A program made the position numbers and the translations under genes. Of a DNA stretch of 64,000 nucleotides, positions 1 to 7,976 are shown piece by piece. The notes under the pieces were generated by a model. The model was not told the origin of the DNA, made no database searches, and saw nothing but the letters and a program-made list of their open reading frames with translations. The stretch spans positions 1 to 64,000 of the forward strand of contig JAPPNK010000004.1 of NCBI GenBank assembly GCA_028818695.1. The letters run 5' to 3'. Position 1 is the stretch's first letter, and each line of letters opens with the position of its first letter. Source of the DNA: Candidatus Poribacteria bacterium (GTDB taxonomy: Bacteria > Poribacteria > WGA-4E > GCA-2687025).

Positions 1-16
1 ATCGTCCCACCTTCTA

Positions 17-1732
17 ATGGGCCGATTCGCTTGGCTAGTCAAGCATATAGTTCCCTTCGCAATGGGGATCGCTCAAACGGCGTTAGCGTCCGCGCTCTGT
101 CTGTTGCTGTGCGCTTCGCCGCCGGCGGAGGGGCAGGATCTGCTTCAACAGCTGGAAACGGCGCGGCGGTCGGCTCTAAGCGCGCCAAGCGATTCGTCCG
201 CGCGCGTTGAACTGGCGCAGCTGCTTCTTCTGATTGGCGACCCTTCAGGAGCGTTAGAGGAGTGCCGCGCCGCGCTTGCGATTCAGCCCGAATTTGCGCA
301 GGCGCATTATGCGAAGGGTTTAGCGCTCGCCGCTCTGGGTCAACCCGCCAAGGCGGCAGGCGCCTATGAAAACGCGCTTCGGCTTGGGCTGAACGCCCCG
401 AAGACGCATGCGGCGCTCGGCGGCGCCCGCATGGAGCTGCGCGATTACGGCGGGGCGGTTGAGGCGTACCAAGCCGCCGTTCAGATGGACGCCGGCGACG
501 CGCGCTTGTGGAGCCTTCTCGGCGGGGCGCAGCTGACGGCGGGCAAGCTGGAAGCGGCGCTCCGCAGTCAACGGGAGGCTCTGCGGCTGAATCCGCGCCT
601 GGCGGAGGCGGAGCGGGGGCTGGCGCGCGTGTTCGTTCGGATGGAGCGGTGGAGGGACGCGGCGGCGCATTTTGAGGCGGCGCTCAACATCGACCCGCTT
701 CTCATTGACGCGCGGTACGGGCTGGCGCGGGCGGCTCTCAAAAGCGGCGACATCGACTACGGGCGCGGCATGATGCGCCGTTTTCAACAGGAAAAAGCGC
801 TTGCGGACCGGCTTGCGCAGGTGAAGGCGGCTCTTCAAAAAACAGCCGACCGCGGGCGCCGTTCCGCTCTTTTGACGAACGCTGCCGCTCTTTATCTGAA
901 ACGCGGGGAGCTGGAGAAGGCGGAGTGGGAGTGCCGGCGCGCCTGCGCTCTCAACCCGCGTCAGACGGCGGCTTGGACAACGCTCGGCGCCGCGCTGACG
1001 GCGCAGAATCGGCTGACGGAGGCTCGGAAGGCGTATGCGCAGGCGGCGGGGCTGGAACCTGACCTGCCCGAAGCGCATGCGGGCTTGGGTCTCGTCTCGC
1101 TTGCGGAGGGGCGGCTGGAGACGGCTCTTCGGCATTATGAAACCGCGGCGCGTCTCGACCCGAAACGGCTGGAGCCGCGCATGAAGATCGGGGAGATACA
1201 TCTGCGGACGGGCGCCTATGCGGAGGCTCTGTCGGCGTATGAAAAGGCGGTTCAGCTCAAGCCCGACCATGCGCCTGCGCATCATAATCTTGGGATGGCG
1301 CTCGCGCGTTTAGATCGGGGCGGGGAGGCTCTGTCGGCGTATGAAAAGGCGGTTCAGCTCAGCTCCGAGCCGGCGGAGACGCTGTTTTTGATAGGCGAGC
1401 TGCATCGGCGGGCGGGGCGCGTTGCGTCGGCTGAAGAGGCGTATCTACGGGCGGCGTCGGCGTCCAAAAGGGCGGAGACCTCCGCAAAGACGCGCCGCCT
1501 GCTCGCGCAGCTTTACGCGCAGACGGGCCGCTTGGAGGCGGCGCTGGGGCATGCGCGTCAAGCTGTGGAGTTGGCGCCGAACGACGCGCGCTGCCAGAAC
1601 GCGTTGGCAATCGTCTGTTTTCGGCTTGGGTTGAAGGAGGAGGCGGAGACCGCAATCCGCGCCGCCCTGCGCCTTGATCCAGACAATCCGTCCTATGCGG
1701 AAGGTCTTCGCCGTATCATTGGGTCTGAATGA
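17..1732 (+). CDS. Secreted or periplasmic TPR-repeat protein
   Basis: 571 residues, almost entirely tetratricopeptide repeats: about a dozen 34-residue helix pairs with the usual small/aromatic pattern (A.LG..L...G....A...Y..A). The N-terminus carries a hydrophobic signal-like stretch (about residues 16-38) before a QDLL sequence, so export is likely. A second ATG at 62 would give a cleaner signal peptide, and either start is possible this close to the window edge. The repeats look recently amplified, since a tract of about 35 bases near 1225-1259 recurs almost exactly near 1328-1361. TPR proteins are scaffolds for protein-protein contacts; no catalytic domain is visible. Partner and function are unknown. 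Confidence 0.85.
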   Translation: MGRFAWLVKHIVPFAMGIAQTALASALCLLLCASPPAEGQDLLQQLETARRSALSAPSDSSARVELAQLLLLIGDPSGALEECRAALAIQPEFAQAHYAKGLALAALGQPAKAAGAYENALRLGLNAPKTHAALGGARMELRDYGGAVEAYQAAVQMDAGDARLWSLLGGAQLTAGKLEAALRSQREALRLNPRLAEAERGLARVFVRMERWRDAAAHFEAALNIDPLLIDARYGLARAALKSGDIDYGRGMMRRFQQEKALADRLAQVKAALQKTADRGRRSALLTNAAALYLKRGELEKAEWECRRACALNPRQTAAWTTLGAALTAQNRLTEARKAYAQAAGLEPDLPEAHAGLGLVSLAEGRLETALRHYETAARLDPKRLEPRMKIGEIHLRTGAYAEALSAYEKAVQLKPDHAPAHHNLGMALARLDRGGEALSAYEKAVQLSSEPAETLFLIGELHRRAGRVASAEEAYLRAASASKRAETSAKTRRLLAQLYAQTGRLEAALGHARQAVELAPNDARCQNALAIVCFRLGLKEEAETAIRAALRLDPDNPSYAEGLRRIIGSE

Positions 1733-1885
1733 GCGCCCGTCCCGCGCTTTTCATATGGTCATTCCCGCGCAGACGAGAGCTCATCGCGGCGCGCTTTGTC
1801 CGTTTTGAAGTCCAGCTCCTCAATCAGCTTGGTAGCCTCTACAGACGAGGATATACGAAAATCCTGTTCAAATCGGGCAGATTGT

Positions 1886-1910
1886 CATTCCCGCGAAAGC
1901 GGGAATCTAG
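1886..1910. repeat. Stand-alone CATTCCCGC/GCGGGAATC palindrome
   Basis: A short palindrome (CATTCCCGC, 3-base loop, GCGGGAATC) of the type that translates as FPRKRESR in one frame. It also forms the centre of the larger repeat family in this window (near 4338, 29347, 39288, 46283, 53789 and 60299). Here it stands alone in the 235-base gap after the TPR gene. A degenerate copy lies near 1757. The rest of 1733-1967 shows no gene. Confidence 0.8.
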
Positions 1911-1967
1911 AGTTCTCCCAGACAGCCTCCGCATTCTAAAACGGCTCTTTAAAATCAAAAACATCGC

Positions 1968-2108
1968 CTATAGAGACTGCCATTTTACTAACCCCTTGTT
2001 CGGGCGGAATAACTCTAGCAGCCATTCCCAAAAATCGGGAACCCGCGTCATTGGGTAATAATCGCGTTTGGCGTCTATCAGCACATTTGCGTCAAGAAGA
2101 TACTGCAC
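1968..2108 (-). pseudogene. Truncated DUF4411 PIN-domain toxin remnant
   Basis: Reading from a GTG at 2108, the first 46 codons encode a recognisable PIN-like start: YLLDANVLIDAKRDYYPMTR followed by VPDFWEWL. This matches the N-terminus of the DUF4411 family, including the first acidic residue of the nuclease site (D in LLDAN). A TAG at 1970-1968 then ends the frame, far short of the roughly 160 residues usual for the family. Another frame continues for about 20 plausible codons, so a frameshift plus decay is likely. The gene starts 8 bases after the stop of the ImmA/IrrE gene. DUF4411 genes usually sit next to HTH-ImmA genes as toxin-antitoxin-like pairs. This toxin half is broken. Confidence 0.65.
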
Positions 2109-2116
2109 AGAAAGCC

Positions 2117-3307
2117 TTAGCTGTCAAACAGAAGATGCGCTTTGAGCGGATGTACGCCTAAAACTTGCCCAGCTCTCACGGTAGAAAGCGCGCCAGACTG
2201 CGTCAGCTGACGCACCTGTTCGATAAGAGACGCGCCTAGCAGACTCTTCCGAACATTATTCTGGTTCACTTTGGGCTTTTTCTTTTTGGCTTCCTCCCGC
2301 CTTTCCTCGCGCTTCTTTTCCCATTCGTTTCGGTAATGCTTTCGCAGCCGAGAGAAATCGCCGCTTTCGATCCTTTTCAAAAGCAGCGCTTTATACGCGA
2401 CCATGGAAGGGCTGAGACAGCGTTCGTCGGCAAACGCTTCAATGCGCTTCGTAAGATCATGAAATCCCGCCTCTTTGCGTATCTTCAGCTCGTTCATTTC
2501 CTCGCTGGGCAGCAGATACTCCCCGGCGACGCTGTTGCAAAACTGCTCAACTTCTCCTCCGGAATAGACGGAGCTGACGCCGGAATTGCCCAAAAGAAGA
2601 TGCGTCATCTCATGCAGCAGCGTGAAGGAATGAGCCGTTTTGGCGTCAAGAGGATTGATCACAATAAACGGCGCGACCTCGTCCGCAAGACAAAAACCGC
2701 GAAAGACATCCAGATCCAATTGAGTGTGATGGCTCCCAAGATTGCCCGCCATCAGAACGAACGCGCCAGCCTCCTCCGCCTTCGACCGCAGCAACTGAAA
2801 CGCTTTGCCTCCTTTTTTGAGCTTTCGATATTCGGTTAACTCCATATCGAGAACAGACTTCAAAGCCTCAAGAACGCGGCTTTTTCCATCCTTCATGCGG
2901 CAAGAGCCGACAAAAGCGGCAGGCTCTAAATCCTCTTCTTCATCGTCCTCCATAGCGGCGCGTAAAATGCTTTGGCGAACGCGCATGTCTCTCACCAAGG
3001 CGTTCAGAAGAGCCTCTTTCCTTTTATCGACCGGCTGCGCCGGCAGGGCGCGAAAGTCGGGCAGCGGGCTGTCCTCCTTCGGCTTATACGGCAGATAAAA
3101 TAGAATCGCGGGGCGGCGGTACTGCTTCGCCATCTTGGAGAGCATCGACCGCGTCGGCTCTTCCTTCCCGCTTTCCATGCCGGCTAACCGATCTACGGGG
3201 GATCCTTTGGACGACGCTTGGATGCGCAGCTTTCCCGCCGCTTCTTCCACCGTCAAGCCTGCGGTTTCCCTCGCCCAGACCAATATTTCAGGGTTGACCT
3301 TCGGCAT
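2117..3307 (-). CDS. HTH plus ImmA/IrrE-family metalloendopeptidase
   Basis: 396 residues. The N-terminal 55 or so residues form a Cro/C1-type helix-turn-helix (starting PKVNPEILVWARETAG). The middle and C-terminal part is an ImmA/IrrE (DUF955) peptidase with the zinc motif HEMTH (about residues 232-236) and a downstream F.NSVAGEYLLP segment typical of the family. Such proteins cleave or bind repressors, and they act as the antitoxin-like partner of DUF4411 PIN proteins, whose broken gene follows 8 bases downstream. I chose the ATG at 3307 because it begins exactly at the HTH domain; an upstream GTG at 3370 would add 21 unlike residues. It lies 93 bases behind the PhyH gene on the same strand. 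Confidence 0.88.
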   Translation of the reverse strand: MPKVNPEILVWARETAGLTVEEAAGKLRIQASSKGSPVDRLAGMESGKEEPTRSMLSKMAKQYRRPAILFYLPYKPKEDSPLPDFRALPAQPVDKRKEALLNALVRDMRVRQSILRAAMEDDEEEDLEPAAFVGSCRMKDGKSRVLEALKSVLDMELTEYRKLKKGGKAFQLLRSKAEEAGAFVLMAGNLGSHHTQLDLDVFRGFCLADEVAPFIVINPLDAKTAHSFTLLHEMTHLLLGNSGVSSVYSGGEVEQFCNSVAGEYLLPSEEMNELKIRKEAGFHDLTKRIEAFADERCLSPSMVAYKALLLKRIESGDFSRLRKHYRNEWEKKREERREEAKKKKPKVNQNNVRKSLLGASLIEQVRQLTQSGALSTVRAGQVLGVHPLKAHLLFDS

Positions 3308-3400
3308 CGATTTCCGCGCCTCTTGTGCCTCAACAACGCTGCCGCTTCTGTTACGATACGCCGAATTCACAACCTCGTCAAGCGGCGCGGCGGCGAGCCT

Positions 3401-4207
3401 TCAACGCGCCAAAGAGGACAGCTTTTTCAACGCCTCCTGCTCCTCCAAGAGCCATGGGCGGCTGTCGGGTACGGCGCGCTTCTTCGGCGGCGCGCTGAAA
3501 ACATTGATATACGCCCGACGCGCCGCGTTCGTCCGATTTGGACCCGCGTAATGCAGCGCGCGGCAATGATGAAACGTCGCGCCGCCAGGACGAAGCGGGC
3601 ATGCCTCCGCCAACGACGCATCTACCTCGTCCGTTACCAGCCCATGCACCAGCGGGTCGTTGTCGATATGCCGGTGAACCAGCACCTCCTCCGTCAGATG
3701 CGACCGCGGTATGAACTGCATGCAGCCCGATTCCAGCGACGCCTCGTCCAGCGGCGTCCAGACGCTCAAGCCATGATGGAGCGCCGCAGGGTTCCAGTAC
3801 GCCTCGTCCTGATGCCATGGCGTTTCGCGTCCATATTTGGCGGGCTTCAAGATCATATGTCCGCCGCCGTTCACCTGTTCGAGCGGAAAGTCAAGCAGTT
3901 TTGCGGCGATTTTCCGCCCGTTCCGAAAGCAGTTCGTCTCGCGCAGCTGCGGATAGACGCGCTCCGGCCCTAACACCTGCGGCAGAACCTCGCGCCCCCG
4001 ATGCGCGCGCGGTCCGCCCAGATCAAAGTAGGCGCCCTGCGCCTCCCCAGCGCGGCTCTCAAACAGGTCGTCGTAGATCTCCCGCAGCCATTCCACCTCC
4101 TCGTCCGGCGAGATGCAGTCTATGCTCAGGTAGCCGTTCTCCTGAAAAAACCGTATCTGCTCCTCCGTTACGTCCACATTCAGTTCCGTCGTCGGCATCG
4201 GTTTCAT
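3401..4207 (-). CDS. Phytanoyl-CoA dioxygenase (PhyH) family protein
   Basis: 268 residues, the usual size for the PhyH branch of Fe(II)/2-oxoglutarate oxygenases. The iron ligands are visible: H132 and D134 in PWHQDEAYW, and a distal His in the GATFHHCRALHYAG segment (about 213-219), followed by R225 in a position to bind 2-oxoglutarate. The start at 4207 (MKPMPTTEL) is preceded by GGAG at a good distance; the longer frame back to 4264 has no support. A strong promoter lies just upstream (4236-4264), itself next to a member of the promoter-linked repeat family. The substrate cannot be read from the sequence. Multiplied PhyH genes are a known feature of Poribacteria. Confidence 0.9.
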   Translation of the reverse strand: MKPMPTTELNVDVTEEQIRFFQENGYLSIDCISPDEEVEWLREIYDDLFESRAGEAQGAYFDLGGPRAHRGREVLPQVLGPERVYPQLRETNCFRNGRKIAAKLLDFPLEQVNGGGHMILKPAKYGRETPWHQDEAYWNPAALHHGLSVWTPLDEASLESGCMQFIPRSHLTEEVLVHRHIDNDPLVHGLVTDEVDASLAEACPLRPGGATFHHCRALHYAGPNRTNAARRAYINVFSAPPKKRAVPDSRPWLLEEQEALKKLSSLAR

Positions 4208-4235
4208 TCGTCCACTCCGCATCGTAGGTCGGGTC

Positions 4236-4264
4236 AATATACGGCGCAGGGGGCGGAATGTCAA
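4236..4264 (-). promoter_or_regulatory. Sigma-70 promoter of the PhyH gene
   Basis: On the minus strand: TTGACA (4264-4259), 17-base spacer, TATATT (4241-4236), ending 29 bases before the PhyH start codon. The -35 box lies 10 bases beyond the end of the repeat at 4275. Confidence 0.75.
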
Positions 4265-4274
4265 GCGTTCCGCC

Positions 4275-4437
4275 TGACCCTAGCGCTTAGTTGGGACATT
4301 CGCCTGGGCGAACGCAGACGGTTTCTGCGGCGCCTCTGGATTCCCGCTTGCGCGGGAATGACGGCCTGGTTGGCGGCGCCTTTTTCCTATAAATAGAGCG
4401 ATCATTCGTTCAAATGTCCCAACTTTACGCATGAGGT
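4275..4437. repeat. Promoter-linked inverted-repeat element, copy A (long)
   Basis: About 163 bases. The left end reads TGACCCTAGCGCTTAGTTGG and runs into GACATT. The right end is the imperfect inverse, AATGTCCCAACTTTACGCAT then GAGG. The centre holds the GGATTCCCGC/GCGGGAATGA palindrome. The left end faces the PhyH promoter; the right end faces the 3' end of the isomerase-like gene. Sister copies are near 29284, 39211, 42701, 43109, 46221, 48521, 53707 and 60234. Confidence 0.8.
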
Positions 4438-4447
4438 TGGTTCCGCT

Positions 4448-5215
4448 TCACGCCGCCATCGCCTTAAACAGCGCGAGATACAGCGCCAAAACCTTCTCAG
4501 GATCGGGACCGCGGTAGGCGCACTCGTTGGAGATGTAGCCGTCAAACCCGGCGCCCTTCAACCATTGAAACATCTGGCGGTACAGGTCAAAGGTCTCCGG
4601 CGCTTCGGCGCGGTGGGTGTGAACCGCCGTGATATGCGGCGCGACGCGCGAGAAAAGCGGCTCAATCTCTCCGTCCCCGCAGCCGACAAACTGACTGTTG
4701 AAGACGAAGCCGACATTCGGCAGATCAACCGCCTCTATGACCTCCATCGCCGCGTCCGGATCGGTGAAGGAGCCGTGCATCTCTATGCTGACGGTCGTGT
4801 TCGACGGCGCGGCGAATTCGCCCAGCTCCCTCAGGGCGTCCGCGACCCAGCCGACAACATCCGCGCGGTTCTCGTCGTTGAACCGGTCGCCGAGAACGCG
4901 CACATGCGCGCATTCCATATAGTTCGCCATTTCGATGACGCGCTTGACCCGTTCGACGCTCTGGGCGCGGTCGGACGCTTCGGCGCTGTGAAAAACCTGG
5001 CAGCTGGTGAGGCTTGAGACGGCGATTCCGCTGCGCCGTATTGTCATGTTCAGCGGCTTCCACTGCTCGCGGGGCGTGTTCCACTCGACGCCGTGGGGCT
5101 GGTTGAAGTCCATGAGCAGCTCCACCGCTTCATAGCCCGTTTTTTGACACATATCAAGCGTTTCGCGCAGCGTCCAGTCCTGCGCGGTCTGATAGGTGTT
5201 CAGCGCAAATTTCAT
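4448..5215 (-). CDS. Sugar phosphate isomerase/epimerase (xylose isomerase-like TIM barrel)
   Basis: 255 residues of the AP_endonuc_2 / xylose-isomerase-like TIM-barrel superfamily. Recognisable strands carry likely metal ligands: E in VSIEMHGSF, H in AVHTHRAE, and E near the C-terminus in ISNECAYRG. The ATG at 5215 is preceded by AAAGGA. Members isomerise or epimerise sugars, inositols or related compounds; the substrate is not deducible. It is divergent from the LamG gene across 183 bases that contain a perfect 12-base palindrome. A second family member lies at 24875. Confidence 0.85.
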   Translation of the reverse strand: MKFALNTYQTAQDWTLRETLDMCQKTGYEAVELLMDFNQPHGVEWNTPREQWKPLNMTIRRSGIAVSSLTSCQVFHSAEASDRAQSVERVKRVIEMANYMECAHVRVLGDRFNDENRADVVGWVADALRELGEFAAPSNTTVSIEMHGSFTDPDAAMEVIEAVDLPNVGFVFNSQFVGCGDGEIEPLFSRVAPHITAVHTHRAEAPETFDLYRQMFQWLKGAGFDGYISNECAYRGPDPEKVLALYLALFKAMAA

Positions 5216-5258
5216 TCGCGTTCCTTTCGTTCTATTCCGCTTCTCAATTCTGGCGTTA

Positions 5259-5270
5259 TGCCAATTGGCA
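5259..5270. promoter_or_regulatory. Perfect 12-bp palindrome TGCCAATTGGCA (possible operator)
   Basis: A perfect palindrome in the divergent region between the isomerase-like gene (minus) and the LamG gene (plus). On the minus strand it directly follows a TATACAAT stretch that could be a -10 box, so a protein bound here would cover the start of the isomerase transcript. A triple GATAT run (5334-5350) lies on the LamG side. The operator role is inference. Confidence 0.4.
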
Positions 5271-5398
5271 TTGTATATGGACGCGCCGTCTGCGGCATGT
5301 GTTTGCGGCGCCGATGTCGGCGGAGGGGCGATCTGATATGATATGATATGATCAGTACAAGACGACGCGCAGCGTCAAATGAACGAAGGGAGAACTTG

Positions 5399-6175
5399 AT
5401 GCGATGGACGCGAATCTTTTGGACAGGTCTGGGGGCGCTCAGCTTTGCGCTGGCAGCCTCTTCAGCCGGCGCTCTGGATACGGACGCTCTCGTAGGCGCA
5501 TGGCTCATGGACGACAGCAGCGGAAAAACGGTCTCCGACTCAAGCGGAAACGGCCTTGACGGAGAGGCTGTAAGCGGGGACCCTCAATGGGTCGACGGAA
5601 AATACCGCGGCGCGCTCGAATTCGACGGCGACGACATGGTTACGGTGCCAGACGACTCGAAACTGGACCTGGAAACCTTCACGCTTGCCGCCTGGGTGAA
5701 CATACCTGCCATCTCCGGCGCATGGCAGATCATCGCCTCAAAAGAAAACAGGAATCCGACCGGGCGCAACTACGGCCTGTTTGCTCACATCAACTCAGGC
5801 TTCGTCCACTACTCCTTCACGACGAACAACGGCTGGAAGTCGTTCGACGCCAAAACCCCGATCACCGACGGCCAGTGGCATCATGTGGCGGGAACCTACG
5901 ACGGAACGACCTTCACGCTTTATCTGAACGGCGCGGAAGACGCCTCAACCAAGCCCGGAACGAAGCCCGACAGCCACGACAACGTTCTTTTCATCGGCGG
6001 CTGCGATATCGGCGGCTACTGGATGACCGGCGCGATCGACGAGCTGGCGCTGTTTAGCCGCGCATTGAGCGCAGAGGAGGTGAACGAACTGAAAGAGGGT
6101 CTCGAAGGCGTCCTGTCGGTCGATCCGCGCGGAAAAATGGCTGCCGCATGGGCAAGCCTCAAACGCGCAAACTGA
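5399..6175 (+). CDS. Secreted LamG/concanavalin-like domain protein
   Basis: 258 residues. Start at 5399 is preceded by GGGAG. A signal peptide covers about residues 1-25, ending in SSAGA before LDTDALVGAW. The rest is a single LamG (laminin G-like, jelly-roll) domain: an opening LVGAWLMDDSSG segment, a DGDDMVTVPD strand, FTLAAWVN and QWHHVAGTYDG with YLNG, then the closing IDELALFSRALSAEEV. All are hallmarks of LamG_3 proteins, which bind glycans or other ligands outside the cell. There is no catalytic domain. The DUF262 gene begins 34 bases downstream with its own strong Shine-Dalgarno, so co-transcription is possible. Confidence 0.88.
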   Translation: MRWTRIFWTGLGALSFALAASSAGALDTDALVGAWLMDDSSGKTVSDSSGNGLDGEAVSGDPQWVDGKYRGALEFDGDDMVTVPDDSKLDLETFTLAAWVNIPAISGAWQIIASKENRNPTGRNYGLFAHINSGFVHYSFTTNNGWKSFDAKTPITDGQWHHVAGTYDGTTFTLYLNGAEDASTKPGTKPDSHDNVLFIGGCDIGGYWMTGAIDELALFSRALSAEEVNELKEGLEGVLSVDPRGKMAAAWASLKRAN

Positions 6176-6209
6176 CCCGACGGCGCCCTGAAATGGTTTA
6201 GGAGAACGC

Positions 6210-7950
6210 TTGAAAGCGACAACAGTACGAGCATTGAAGTTCATCGAAGAGTCGGCGCAGCTGGAGATGCCGATCTACCAGCGCGCCTACTCGTGGGATA
6301 AGGAACTGTGCGAACGGTTGTTGGAGGACATCGCCGCCGTCGCCGCGAAGCAGACGGGCGCGCTTGAACCGACGCATTTCATCGGCTCGCTCATCTACAT
6401 TCAGAAACCGAACGGGCGCTCGCGGTTCGTTATTGACGGGCAGCAGCGGCTCGCGACGATCGCGCTCATCGTGGAGGCTCTGGCGCGAAGCGCGGAAGAG
6501 AACGCGGAGCAGGCGCCCGTTTCGGCGGAGGAGCTGCGCCGGCGGCATCTTTTCAGCTCAGGCGAGGACGGCGGCGCAGGACGCAAGCTGCTCTTGAGCG
6601 AAACGGACAAGGAAACGCTCATCGCGCTTGCAACGCAAGAGGAACCGCCTGAAAACTACTCGATACGCATCATGGACAACTTCTCCTTTTTTGAGAGGGC
6701 GTTTAAAAAAGCAGGCGCCAAAGAGATGGAGGCGGTCTGGAAAGGGCTGAACAGGCTGACGATGGTCGCCATCGCGCTGGACCCGCTGCAGGACAGACCC
6801 CAGCGCATCTTTGAAAGCATGAACGACCGAGGGATTGAGCTGAGCAATGCGGACCTGATCCGTAACTATGTTCTGATGAACCTCAAGGCGCAGGAGCAGA
6901 CGCAGCTTTACAACGCCAGCTGGCAGCCCATCGAAAACAGGTTCGGGCAGACAGAGGCGGGGTTCGATCAGGAGGCGTACTCAAAGCATTTTGACGAGTT
7001 CATCCGCTACTATCTCGGGATGAAAAACCGCGCGCTTCCGACCAAAGCGAAGATATACGACGAGTTCAAAATATACGCGAACAAACAGGAAGACGTCAAA
7101 AGCTTCGTGGAGAACATCCATGCGTTCGCGGGCTACTACGCCGCAATCAAGCTGGGTCAAGAGCCGGAAATGCCGTTGACGGCTGCGTTCAGCGACCTGC
7201 AGCTGTTGAAAACGAACACGCCGATGCCGTTTTTGCTGGAGCTGTATGAGCGTTATGTCAAACGCGGCATTTTCGCCGGCATGCTGTCGCCCTCAATTTC
7301 AAGCGGCGAACGCCGAGATGGGCTTTCTCACAATGAAGCAATTGGAAGAGGCAGTGCGAGTCATTGAAAGCTATCTTGTCCGCCGCATCGTGTGCGGGTT
7401 GTCCACATCGTTGGGCGCGCATTTTGCTTCCATTTGCCGGTCTATTGACAATGAGCGGTTTGTTGAAAACGTGCGCGGTCTGTTCAGGTCGCTTACAGGA
7501 ACAACCCGCAGATGCCCCGGCGACTCGGAATTTCAACATGAGCTGAAAACGCGCAACCTTTACAGCGCCGCCGTTTGCCCCTACATTCTGCGCCGAATGG
7601 AAAACCATGGGCGAAAAGAGCCGCTGGATCTGGACGAGCATGATGTGGAGCCGATTCTCCCGGCGGAGTCGCCCCTGCCGCCTGAATGGCAGGAGGAGCT
7701 GGGCGTCAACTGGAACCAAACGCATGAGGAGCTGGCAGGGACGCTCGGCAACCTGACGCTGACAAAGGGCGCGCGCCACTTCGCCGACAGCCCCTTCGGG
7801 CATAAGAGAGACCTGGAAACCGGCTACCGGCGCAGCCCCCTATGGCTCAACGACCTGCCGGGCAAAGCGCAGCGGTGGGACGCGCAAGCGATACGAGAAC
7901 GCGCCGAGGCGCTGGCGGAACGGGCGCTCGAAGTCTGGCAGATGCCGTAA
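6210..7950 (+). pseudogene. DUF262/DUF1524 (GmrSD-like) protein, copy 1, frameshifted
   Basis: About 580 codons if one base is removed. The TTG start at 6210 follows AGGAG. The N-terminal DUF262 (GmrS-like, ParB-type NTP-binding fold) has IPIYQRAYSW-like and IDGQQRLAT motifs and the family's ESMNDRGIELSNADLIRNY. The frame breaks near 7293 (one extra T in a CCCTC context): the first frame ends at 7367, and the second continues the homology from MKQLEEAVRVIESYLVRR to 7950. The C-terminal DUF1524 keeps LGNLTLT and the closing W..AIRERA..LAERALEVW but reads VEPILPA where active members have EHIxPQ. The GmrSD family are type IV restriction enzymes against modified phage DNA. A 26-base gap separates it from copy 2. 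Confidence 0.8.
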
Positions 7951-7976
7951 ATAAATGAGATGAGAAGGAGAACCTG

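Noticed and set aside
320-1285. A 321-codon minus-strand frame within the TPR gene
   Set aside because: The plus strand encodes perfect TPR units with a signal peptide; the minus frame is basic and low-complexity.
1729-2058. A 109-codon plus-strand open frame containing FPRKRESR
   Set aside because: It runs through the palindromic repeat and antisense to the PIN remnant; FPRKRESR is the usual translation of this repeat and there is no ribosome binding site.
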